Part shown: positions 8,781-15,100 of the stretch, in pieces
Layout: each line of letters opens with the position of its first letter
Position numbering within the stretch: position 1 is the first letter of the stretch
Source of the DNA: a virus
DNA length: 24,866 nt
Reading direction: 5' to 3' (one strand)
IMG/VR virus record: IMGVR_UViG_3300046504_000035
Span: 1 to 24,866 of that record
The notes under the pieces: model-generated
Databases searched by the model: none
Told to the model about the DNA's origin: nothing
The model's input: the letters and a program-made list of their open reading frames with translations, nothing else
Made by a program: the position numbers and the translations under genes

Positions 8781-9637
8781 GTTAGTGGATACACCCTGTT
8801 TGCGGTTGTTGCGCCTGCGAAGATCGTTTCCCACGACGCCATGCCCTGTCCGGCGGTCCATGTCGGGGCGCCGATACTCCAGCTCGCCGCCTGGCACGGG
8901 TCGTCGTCGTTCGGTGACACAGCCGCTCTTCCCGTACTAATTATGGTAATGCCAGTGCCGCCCAGGCTCGTTGCGATCACCCAGTTGCCGGCTCCGTCGT
9001 TGAACAGGTACGCCGTTAGGCCTGCGTTGTGCCAAGTGCAGTACCCGTTGTAGGTGCCGTTGGTCCGCGTGAACGTGTCGCCGGCGTAGCCGATGCTCGA
9101 ATGGCTCGGCTGTGCGTTCGTGCCGCCGCTGATGTCCACCAGCGTACTACCAGCTCCCACGGCCGCAATGGCCGCCAGAATCGCATCAACGCCGCCGGTA
9201 CCAGCTTGCGGTAGAGCGTTGCCCACCAGGCTGATTTGAGTTGTGGCGCTGCTCAACGCGGACGGCAACTGAACACTCGTTAGGTACGGATGATTCCACA
9301 GATAGATGTAGCCGCAATTCGGCTCTTGTGCGCTACTCGCGTTAAACGTGCGCAGTCGCGACGTGGCCGTGCCAAGCCACATCCAGATGACACCGGGATT
9401 GAGCGCCGCGTCGATGACCACATCGGTGTCTTGCTGCGTGCCTCCCGAAGCAACACCCCAAATGTTAGAGGTGTTCGCGCCCAGGCCAAGAGTCACAGTT
9501 ACACGGTCGCCGGTGTAGGTGCCGTTGGATACGCCGTGGCGGATGTCGCCGGCGTTCGTCACGCCGCCGCCGGAACTGGCCGGAGCGGCCAGCAGGCCCG
9601 GCTTGTTGATCGGACCCGGCATGTTGGTGATGCCCAT
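8777..9637 (-). CDS. Putative virion protein with LRR-like/GGVDAILAA motif
   Basis: The start is taken as the ATG at 9637 (MGITNMPGP), two bases after the stop of the 278-aa gene; the frame upstream of it is antisense or shadow sequence. The 286-aa product is rich in Gly, Thr, Ser and Asn. Residues about 90-190 contain a leucine-rich-like run (NHPYLTSVQLPSALSSATTQ), then GGVDAILAAIAAVG and VDISGGTNAQPS, a signature I know from phage minor structural proteins. The C-terminal third has Trp-rich beta sequence (WSIGAPTWTAGQGMASWE). A surface or tail-associated role is likely but inferred. Confidence 0.65.
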   Translation of the reverse strand: MGITNMPGPINKPGLLAAPASSGGGVTNAGDIRHGVSNGTYTGDRVTVTLGLGANTSNIWGVASGGTQQDTDVVIDAALNPGVIWMWLGTATSRLRTFNASSAQEPNCGYIYLWNHPYLTSVQLPSALSSATTQISLVGNALPQAGTGGVDAILAAIAAVGAGSTLVDISGGTNAQPSHSSIGYAGDTFTRTNGTYNGYCTWHNAGLTAYLFNDGAGNWVIATSLGGTGITIISTGRAAVSPNDDDPCQAASWSIGAPTWTAGQGMASWETIFAGATTANRVYPLT

Positions 9638-9639
9638 GG

Positions 9640-10476
9640 TTACGCTCCCGCGATGACTGGTGTAACGATGGCCCGCTCGGTGTTGGTGCCGATCAGGTAC
9701 ACCGTGTTGACGTTGGCGACCGGGTAGTAGATGCCGGCCGTGTTCGTGGCCTCGCAAATCAGCCGCTTCTGGTTGCCGGCCCCGGAGGTGCCGATACCGA
9801 TGGCGTGGGCGTTGGCCGAGCCGCCGTCGATGTCCGCGTTGGGCGCACGCACCACGACTCCCAGGCACGCCAGACTGCCAGCCTGCACCTGCACGGCGGA
9901 GCCGGTCATCGCCACGGCAATCGGGGCCGCCGTTACCGAGTCGGCCGACGTGGCGATGGTCGTGAGCGAAGTCTGGGCGGTCGTCTGGGCGGCAGATGTC
10001 GCAAGGCCCGTCGTGTTCACGGTTGCCGTTACGGCCGCCGCGCTCTCCACGCTGACGTGCTGGTTGCTATCGACCATGGCGTAGCGCGCGTACCATGTCC
10101 CGCCGCCGCTGGATGAGAGGGTAATCAGGGCGTGCGAGTTCAGGGGCAACTTGACGTGCAACGGTGCCTTGACGTACATCGTCGTGCCGGCCGCAAGCCC
10201 GAACAGGGAACTGTCGGCCAGCGCGGTCTGATCGGTCGTGACGACGGGCAGTTCAATCTGGTAAAGCTGAGTCGCTACGGTGGGTATGCCGGCCGAAAAG
10301 ACCGTCAACGTCACCGTGGCAATCTGGCCCTGCGTCTCGTTGCCGAGCAGTAGAGTCAGGCCGGACGCGCTGGTCGCCACTACGCCGGCCCCGGCGGCCA
10401 CGATGGTCGCTATGGTCGTCTCGACCTGCAAGGCATTACCAGTCCCGCCGCCGTTGTAGAGCAGTGTTCGTAACAT
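9640..10476 (-). CDS. Putative structural protein, Ala/Thr/Val-rich
   Basis: This 278-aa protein starts at an ATG at 10476 with AGGAG about 10 bases upstream. The sequence is almost entirely small and beta-branched residues with few charges, typical of virion surface or decoration proteins. Residues about 145-185 form an Ala/Thr/Ser helix-like linker (TSAAQTTAQTSLTTIATSAD). The C-terminal 90 residues look like a compact beta-domain (VVVRAPNADIDGG, NTVYLIGTNTERAIV). It lies between the paralogous 85/86-aa genes and the GGVDAILAA protein. No family was recognised. Confidence 0.65.
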   Translation of the reverse strand: MLRTLLYNGGGTGNALQVETTIATIVAAGAGVVATSASGLTLLLGNETQGQIATVTLTVFSAGIPTVATQLYQIELPVVTTDQTALADSSLFGLAAGTTMYVKAPLHVKLPLNSHALITLSSSGGGTWYARYAMVDSNQHVSVESAAAVTATVNTTGLATSAAQTTAQTSLTTIATSADSVTAAPIAVAMTGSAVQVQAGSLACLGVVVRAPNADIDGGSANAHAIGIGTSGAGNQKRLICEATNTAGIYYPVANVNTVYLIGTNTERAIVTPVIAGA

Positions 10477-10517
10477 GATGACGAGTCTCCTGCTGCGTCA
10501 CATGACGCGGCGAGTTG

Positions 10518-10778
10518 TTAGTAGCCGATGACCATGATCTTGCAGCGCACGGCCGCGGCCGTGTACAGCGTGATCGTAGCCAGGCTGGCCGACCAGTAGA
10601 ACGCAGGCGTGTTGCCTGTGCCGTTGCTGCTGCTGATGCCGACGAAGAGCACCGTCCTGAACGGGCACTCGAAGGTGTCCGTCGCGCCACTGGGGGTCGT
10701 TGCGTCCCGAAGGAACACGTTGGCCCCGTTCATGTGGAAGTATTGATCGTTTACGCCGCTTGTTGCTGTGATAGCCAT
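10518..10778 (-). CDS. Small structural-region protein, copy B of a tandem pair
   Basis: This 86-aa protein is a clear paralogue of its upstream neighbour at 10824-11081. Both share SGV near the N-terminus, YFHMNGxN at about residue 13, FYWSAS near residue 60, TLYT, and a KI(M/L)V(I/M)GY C-terminus. The size and beta-rich composition suggest a small capsid decoration, tail-tip or fibre-cap protein. No family was recognised. A hairpin with a UUCG tetraloop lies just upstream. Confidence 0.7.
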   Translation of the reverse strand: MAITATSGVNDQYFHMNGANVFLRDATTPSGATDTFECPFRTVLFVGISSSNGTGNTPAFYWSASLATITLYTAAAVRCKIMVIGY

Positions 10779-10806
10779 TGGTTCAGCCCTTGTGTAAAGG
10801 TCCGTG

Positions 10807-10820
10807 CCCGCCGAAGCGGG
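10807..10820 (-). promoter_or_regulatory. Stable C(UUCG)G hairpin between the paralogous small genes
   Basis: Transcribed leftward, these 14 bases read CCCGC-TTCG-GCGGG, a perfect 5-bp stem closed on the extra-stable UUCG tetraloop. No U-tract follows, so a terminator is unlikely. An RNA-stability or processing element setting the level of the downstream 86-aa gene is more plausible. Confidence 0.5.
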
Positions 10821-10823
10821 TTC

Positions 10824-11081
10824 CTAGTAGCCCATGACGAGAATCTTGCACTTGATAGCCGACGACGTGTAGAGCGTCACGGTCCCGCCGCTGGCCGACC
10901 AGTAGAAGTTCGGCGTGACGGTGGTTGTGATGCTGCTGATGAGCACGTTGACGATGGTGTTGAACAGCGTCTTGATCGTCTGCGTGCTGGCGACGGTGGT
11001 GCAATCGTACAGGGCGAGATTGAGGCCATTCATGTGGAAGTAACGCACTTCCACGCCGGAAGTCTGTGTGATGTCTGCCAT
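10824..11081 (-). CDS. Small structural-region protein, copy A of a tandem pair
   Basis: This 85-aa protein starts at an ATG at 11081 and is the upstream member of the duplicated pair. It shares YFHMNG, FYWSASGG, TLYTSSA and KILVMGY with the 86-aa copy. The leader sequences just upstream of both start codons are also similar, so the duplication included the leader. The protein is beta-rich with few charges. Its location next to the capsid-associated pair suggests a virion component. Confidence 0.7.
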   Translation of the reverse strand: MADITQTSGVEVRYFHMNGLNLALYDCTTVASTQTIKTLFNTIVNVLISSITTTVTPNFYWSASGGTVTLYTSSAIKCKILVMGY

Positions 11082-11109
11082 TGGTTCGTTCCTTGTTGTA
11101 AGGCCCGTG

Positions 11110-11141
11110 CCCGGCGAGCGACCGCGAGGCCGCCCGCCGGG
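11110..11141. promoter_or_regulatory. Hairpin in the leader of the 85-aa gene
   Basis: Perfect 7-bp arms CCCGGCG (11110-11116) and CGCCGGG (11135-11141) enclose an 18-base GC-rich loop. It occupies the 75-base gap between the capsid-associated gene and the 85-aa gene, equivalent in position to the UUCG hairpin at 10807-10820. No U-tract follows on either strand, so it is not an obvious intrinsic terminator. Confidence 0.4.
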
Positions 11142-11156
11142 TTCCGTTGTGAGTCT

Positions 11157-11747
11157 CTACGCATCCGCGGAAGACGCGATGCCGATGGTGCCGAGCACGG
11201 TGGCTGTGGGTACCAGGGTGATCGTTGTGCCCGCAATGAGGGTGCCAACGCTCATGCCGCCAACGGCAACCAGGCCGTTCGTGACGAGCGTGCCAGCGGC
11301 GGTGCTGGTCACGAACGCCGCCACGTAATCGCAGGGGCACACCCCGCCGCACCAGAACCAGCCGTAGTAGGTGGCGGTGACGGCGGAGCAGGCGATGGCG
11401 GCCGGGCCATAGCCCAGGCCGACTGCGCCGCTTGCGATGGTCGTCACGGTGTAGGGCGCTCCGGCCGCGGCCGGCGTGACCAGACTCTTGGCGACGACGA
11501 CCGAGTTGGAGGACGCCTGGAGGTAGATGAAGGTCGAGAAGCCGGCGACGCCGATCGCGCCTTCGTGGTAGATCTGAATCTTCGTGCCAGGCTTGTAGAT
11601 CGCCGTGGCAACGTTGTGACCGTAGTTCGCCATGTCGCCGGCATTGGTCGTGTCGGCGAAGCCAGGCGGAAGATTCATGTTCACCGGCACGCCGGGGAAC
11701 TTGTCCAACAGAATGACGTTGGACGATGTGATTGTACTGTCAGCCAT
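11157..11747 (-). CDS. Capsid-associated (decoration-like) protein, copy B of a tandem pair
   Basis: I choose the ATG at 11747 (MADSTITSSN) because AGGAG lies 8 bases upstream and the start aligns with its paralogue; the longer frame upstream is shadow. The 196-aa product is homologous to the 214-aa protein just upstream. Shared features are an ILLDxFPG(V/A)P start, GVAGFSTFIYL near residue 75, LVTxAxxGAPY, and YxGWFWCGGVCPxDYVAAF near residue 130, followed by a Gly/Thr/Val-rich beta end. Position directly after the coat gene suggests decoration or stabilisation of the capsid. The conserved CGGVC pair could form a disulphide or bind metal (inference). Confidence 0.7.
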   Translation of the reverse strand: MADSTITSSNVILLDKFPGVPVNMNLPPGFADTTNAGDMANYGHNVATAIYKPGTKIQIYHEGAIGVAGFSTFIYLQASSNSVVVAKSLVTPAAAGAPYTVTTIASGAVGLGYGPAAIACSAVTATYYGWFWCGGVCPCDYVAAFVTSTAAGTLVTNGLVAVGGMSVGTLIAGTTITLVPTATVLGTIGIASSADA

Positions 11748-11778
11748 GTTCGTTTCTCCTGCTTGTTCTTGTTGTGGG

Positions 11779-12423
11779 TTAGGTGTTCGCAACGTCCGCG
11801 TGACTGGCGACCGCGATGCGGCCAGCCGGGCCGGTCGTTGGCGTGGACAGGCCGATGATCGTGCCGGACCCGGCCGCCAGCGTGCCAGCCGTAGCATCGC
11901 CCACGACCAAGGTGCCATCCGTCGCCAGAGTGATTGCCGTTCCGGACGGCACGAACGCCGCTACGAAGTCAGTCGGGCAGACGCCGCCGCACCAGAACCA
12001 GCCGCCGTAGCCGTTGGTCATGGCCGATACGGCGACGGCGCAAGGGCCGAAGCCGTTGCCGACGGCGGTATTGAGGTTGGTGACGACATACGGAGCGCCG
12101 GTGGAAGCCGTTGTGACAAGGCTGCCAGCGGCTATCAGGCTGGCGCTCTGCGTGCCCACCTTCAAGTAGATGAAGGTGGAAAAGCCGGCGACGCCTACCT
12201 GGCTGCCCGCAGACGAGAGGCCAGTGTTGTAGACCTGGGCCTTCGTACCGAGCGGGTTAAGGTTCGTGCCGGCCGCCACGGGGGCGGCCATCGACACATT
12301 ATGGCCGCAGTTCGTCGCGTCGTCGCCGAGCGAGAATCCTGCCGCCAAGTTCTTGGTCCCGGGCGCGCCCGGAAAGAGGTCCAGCAGGATGATGTTGTTG
12401 GAGGATACTGTGCTATCAGCCAT
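11779..12423 (-). CDS. Capsid-associated (decoration-like) protein, copy A of a tandem pair
   Basis: This 214-aa protein starts at an ATG at 12423 with the same AGGAGAAAC leader as its paralogue. It follows the major capsid gene by 44 bases. It shares the ILLDLFPGAP start, GVAGFSTFIYL and GGWFWCGGVCPTDFVAAF with the 196-aa copy and has extra residues near position 60 (AQVYNTGLSSAGSQ). It is Ala/Gly/Thr/Val-rich and nearly neutral, like head decoration proteins. Two diverged copies could occupy different capsid sites. The function is inferred from position and composition. Confidence 0.7.
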   Translation of the reverse strand: MADSTVSSNNIILLDLFPGAPGTKNLAAGFSLGDDATNCGHNVSMAAPVAAGTNLNPLGTKAQVYNTGLSSAGSQVGVAGFSTFIYLKVGTQSASLIAAGSLVTTASTGAPYVVTNLNTAVGNGFGPCAVAVSAMTNGYGGWFWCGGVCPTDFVAAFVPSGTAITLATDGTLVVGDATAGTLAAGSGTIIGLSTPTTGPAGRIAVASHADVANT

Positions 12424-12467
12424 CGTTGTTTCTCCTGGGTTGTTTGTTCACCTGGATCAGCCGCCGC

Positions 12468-13487
12468 TTAGCTCATGACCTGGTAGCAGCTTGCGTTGGG
12501 CTGGGTGCAGATGATGTTGCCCTGGAGCATCACGCGGCCCAGGAGCTTGTCGGTGCCGTTGGCGTACTTGCCCTGCCATTCGAGGTCGGTGACGTATCCG
12601 AGCCGCCGCTTGGGGCTGAGCATCAGGTGCCAGTCGGGCAGGTGCAGCATAAACGTGTTGGTCGAGAACCCGCCGAGGTCCAGGTACGGATCGGCGATGA
12701 TCTCCACCCCGTCGATGGTCATGCTGGTGAAGCCGAACTCCGCGTGCGGGCCGGCCTTGTAGATGCGCTGCGATTCGACCTGCGACTGCAACGTCCGGTA
12801 GTTGGTGTTGCCGCAGAGGAACAGCAGGTTGTCGGGCGAGTCGGTCGTGGCGTACCGCTGCACGCGGTCAATGATCCGCCGGAAGTTGGCGATGGAGCAG
12901 GCGACCGCAGTCGTCTGTGTGGCCGTCGCCCAGGCGGCCGTCGCCGTGATGTCGGCACTCTGCCACCACGAGTTCGTCGTGGAGTTGGCGCGGGTCTTGC
13001 CGCCGTAGCTCACGTCGAACGCGAGGGCGTCCTTGAGGCCCTGGAACTGCGCGTTGGCGCTTGAGGGCTGGTCGCGGTTGCTGTCGCCGGCGCGGTAGAG
13101 CAGCTTTGACATCGCCAGGCGCATGCCGCGCTGGCCGTTGATGACGAGCCGCTGCCGGATGTCGAAGATCTGGCCGTCGCCGCCGCCATCGCGGTTCTCC
13201 ATGTCTTCCATGCTCTTGAGTTCGAGCGGAAGCTGGGCGTTCTTGCGGTACCACTGGACGGTCGTGTCCGTGACCTTCTCGCCGCCCTGGAGGGTCTCGT
13301 TGTCCGTGTACTCCTGGAACAGCGAGTCCATTTCGGCGTACTGGACCGTGGCCTTGTACGCAGTGCCCTTCTTGAACTGCCGCTGACGCCGCTCTTCCAT
13401 GATGCGGAAGAACGGGAGGCGCAGATACACGTTGTCGTAAACGGTTCTGTCCCAGAATTCCCTTGTAGTTGCGGTTAAGTTAGCCAT
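12468..13487 (-). CDS. Major capsid protein (HK97-fold type)
   Basis: This 339-aa protein is in the canonical slot after portal and scaffold. Features expected of HK97-fold coats are present: a charged N-arm (TTREFWDRTVYDNVYLRLPF), a long beta-hairpin E-loop-like region (about residues 40-90, QRQFKKGTAYKATVQY to TVQWYRKNAQLPLEL), a spine-helix region, and a late TSMTIDGVEIIADPYL / NTFMLHLPDW / KRRLGYV core typical of the A and P domains. The size is normal for phage coats. A 117-base leader separates it from the scaffold gene, unlike the tightly packed neighbours, which may allow its own translation or transcription control. I did not place it in a named subfamily. Confidence 0.85.
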   Translation of the reverse strand: MANLTATTREFWDRTVYDNVYLRLPFFRIMEERRQRQFKKGTAYKATVQYAEMDSLFQEYTDNETLQGGEKVTDTTVQWYRKNAQLPLELKSMEDMENRDGGGDGQIFDIRQRLVINGQRGMRLAMSKLLYRAGDSNRDQPSSANAQFQGLKDALAFDVSYGGKTRANSTTNSWWQSADITATAAWATATQTTAVACSIANFRRIIDRVQRYATTDSPDNLLFLCGNTNYRTLQSQVESQRIYKAGPHAEFGFTSMTIDGVEIIADPYLDLGGFSTNTFMLHLPDWHLMLSPKRRLGYVTDLEWQGKYANGTDKLLGRVMLQGNIICTQPNASCYQVMS

Positions 13488-13604
13488 TGCTCTTCAGCCT
13501 TTCTTGCTTGTACCCGCCCGCCGCACAAATGGCGTTTGCCGTCGTCGGGCGGTATGTTGTCTGTGTTGGCTTACTCGACCGCGCCCAAATGCGGAGTCGA
13601 GGGC
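13488..13604. other. 117-base leader of the major capsid gene
   Basis: This is the longest gap in the left part of the operon. It has complementary 7-bp arms CCGCCCG (13514-13520) and CGGGCGG (13546-13552) that could fold in the leader RNA. No convincing promoter or terminator U-tract was seen. Higher capsid expression by a local promoter or a stability hairpin is possible but not shown. Confidence 0.35.
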
Positions 13605-14480
13605 CTACTTCAACTTCCCTTCCTTTTCCATCGAGTCCCAAACGTCCGAGTACCCGCCCCGCATTGGCTGGATGCCGATACCCTTGCCGCCGCGGCCCGG
13701 ATCGAGGGCGACGTCGGCGGCGGTCCTGGTAGCCGGCTTCTTCTTGGCGGCTGCATCTTTGGCATCGCCGTAGGCTTCCATCAGGTGCTGGAAAAACGTG
13801 GCGTCGTCCGGCGGGTTCTGCTTGTCGAATCCGGCCTCGGCGAGCGACTTCTTGACGAGCTTCTTCGCCGCTTCCCGGTTCTCCGCGCCGAACCTGTTGT
13901 CCAGCCGTTCCATCATCTTGTTGACGGCTTTCTTGCCGGCGGACTCCTCGCTGGCCTCGGCGTCTCGCTTCTCGCGGGCTTCGGCCTGGTCGCTGAGCAC
14001 CTTGAGCTTGCCGGCCAAGACCTTGAGTTCGCCCTTGGTCTCGCTGTCTGCGTTGCGGGCGAAGTTCAGCGTCATCTTGAGTGCCTTGACAAGCTCGTCG
14101 GCCCCGGCGGTTTCGTCGAGGGCCTCGAACTGTTCAAGCAACTCGTCCTTCTTCTCTTCCCGCGCGGCGGTGCCGGCGGGCTGCTGGCGAAGCGTCTCGA
14201 CGAGGCCGGCAACCATCTTGCCCTGCTCCTCGACGGTCTTGCGGAGATTGGCGGCCTCCTGGTCCCGCTGTTGGCGCTCGCGGTCCCACTTGCGGTCCTT
14301 GTCCTTGGCATCCTCTTCGGCGGCGGCGGCCTCGTCTTCGTCCTTGGCGGGCGGCTCGGCCTGCTTGCGGGCCCTGCTGCCCGGAACGATGTCGTCACGG
14401 TGCGGGGCGTCCGCGCCGATACCGGTGCCGTCGTCGTCAATCTCTTCCTCGTCGATTACAGCTTCAAGTTCCTTCGCCAT
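13605..14480 (-). CDS. Capsid scaffolding protein
   Basis: I choose the ATG at 14480 (MAKELEAVID), with GGAG about 7 bases upstream, over a GTG at 14573. The 291-aa product is highly charged and helical. Residues 1-60 are acidic, about 60-115 form a Lys/Arg/Glu/Gln coiled coil, and another helical block covers about 125-195. The C-terminus is basic, then Gly-rich (DPGRGGKGIGIQPMRGG), ending in a short WDSMEKEGKLK helix, the type of basic or helical tail that binds coat protein. Position between portal and coat is diagnostic of tailed-phage scaffolds. No protease domain is visible. Confidence 0.8.
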   Translation of the reverse strand: MAKELEAVIDEEEIDDDGTGIGADAPHRDDIVPGSRARKQAEPPAKDEDEAAAAEEDAKDKDRKWDRERQQRDQEAANLRKTVEEQGKMVAGLVETLRQQPAGTAAREEKKDELLEQFEALDETAGADELVKALKMTLNFARNADSETKGELKVLAGKLKVLSDQAEAREKRDAEASEESAGKKAVNKMMERLDNRFGAENREAAKKLVKKSLAEAGFDKQNPPDDATFFQHLMEAYGDAKDAAAKKKPATRTAADVALDPGRGGKGIGIQPMRGGYSDVWDSMEKEGKLK

Positions 14481-14481
14481 G

Positions 14482-14583
14482 TCAAAACTCCATCTGGCTT
14501 CCGTCCGCCCCGGACTTGCGGCACATGTCCGCCAGTCCACTGCGGTCCACGCTGACTGCCTTCGCCGGCTCACCTATTGGCAC
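14482..14583 (-). CDS. Possible 33-aa small protein upstream of scaffold
   Basis: A 34-codon frame starts at a GTG at 14583 with AGGA about 5 bases upstream and stops one base before the scaffold ATG. It reads roughly MPIGEPAKAVSVDRSGLADM followed by CRKSGADGSQMEF. The composition is protein-like, and the spacing is the same as for other coupled genes here. It fills most of an otherwise empty 143-base gap. Support is limited to start context and spacing; it could instead be untranslated leader. Confidence 0.35.
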   Translation of the reverse strand: MPIGEPAKAVSVDRSGLADMCRKSGADGSQMEF

Positions 14584-14623
14584 ACTGTCCTGTCGGTTGC
14601 CGAGGCGTCAGGGACGCCATCTA

Positions 14624-14842
14624 TCACTTCTGATTGAGGAACGCCTTTGCCGCCGTGTGCGATGACGCACGTCGACGCCCGGCCGCTCCCAATTCAGCGA
14701 ATCGCTTTGCTCCAAATTTCTTCCGGCCGGCCGCGGCGGCTATCGCCTTGGCCGACTCCACGGACTTGCCTTTGGCCTCAAGGGCCTTCGTCATGGCCGC
14801 AAACCGGCCGCCGCCACCGGGCTTCATTGACTTGCCTGCCAT
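14624..14842 (-). CDS. Small basic phage protein (KPGGGGRF type)
   Basis: This 72-aa, strongly basic protein contains MKPGGGGRFAAMTKAL at residues 5-20, then KSAKAIAAAAGRKKFGAKRFAEL-like sequence and an RRR-rich C-terminus. I recognise this layout as a small conserved phage protein usually encoded among the structural genes; its role is not established. The KKFGAKRF segment could bind nucleic acid (inference). It begins a few bases after the 82-aa gene. Confidence 0.75.
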   Translation of the reverse strand: MAGKSMKPGGGGRFAAMTKALEAKGKSVESAKAIAAAAGRKKFGAKRFAELGAAGRRRASSHTAAKAFLNQK

Positions 14843-14846
14843 GGTC

Positions 14847-15095
14847 TTACTCCTCTTCCTGTTCGTCGGCCTTGCCGCCCATGAACGCCCTTGCCGCCGG
14901 CCCGCCGGCCAGGACGGCCTTCGTGGCCGCGTGCTGCTTGGCGACGTGCTTCATGGCCGCGCCGTGCCGCTTCTTGTCGGCCCGAATCTCCTCGGCGTCC
15001 ATCAGACGGCGGGCATCGTCCTTGGCCTGCCAGTCGCCCATGGACGGGTCAGAGGGTTGCTGAATGGCCGGGACCTTCTTGACGTTCCTTACCAT
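14847..15095 (-). CDS. Small charged phage protein between portal and scaffold
   Basis: This 82-aa protein starts at an ATG at 15095, with GAGG about 8 bases upstream and 5 bases after the portal stop. It has a DDARRLMDAEEIRADKKRH segment (residues about 26-45), which I recognise as typical of small helical proteins near portal genes in many phages. An Ala/His/Lys helix and an acidic EQEEE end follow. The function is unknown; an assembly-associated role is inferred from the conserved position. Confidence 0.7.
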   Translation of the reverse strand: MVRNVKKVPAIQQPSDPSMGDWQAKDDARRLMDAEEIRADKKRHGAAMKHVAKQHAATKAVLAGGPAARAFMGGKADEQEEE

Positions 15096-15100
15096 GTTCG

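Noticed and set aside
9638-9868. N-terminal extension of the GGVDAILAA protein
   Set aside because: The extension is Arg/His-rich sequence overlapping the 278-aa gene in another frame; the ATG at 9637 follows that gene's stop by two bases.
10515-11858. 447-aa rightward frame across the paralogous virion genes
   Set aside because: It runs antisense through several complete minus-strand genes and their gaps, with Arg/Gly/Asp-rich shadow composition. The paralogy of the minus-strand products shows which strand codes.
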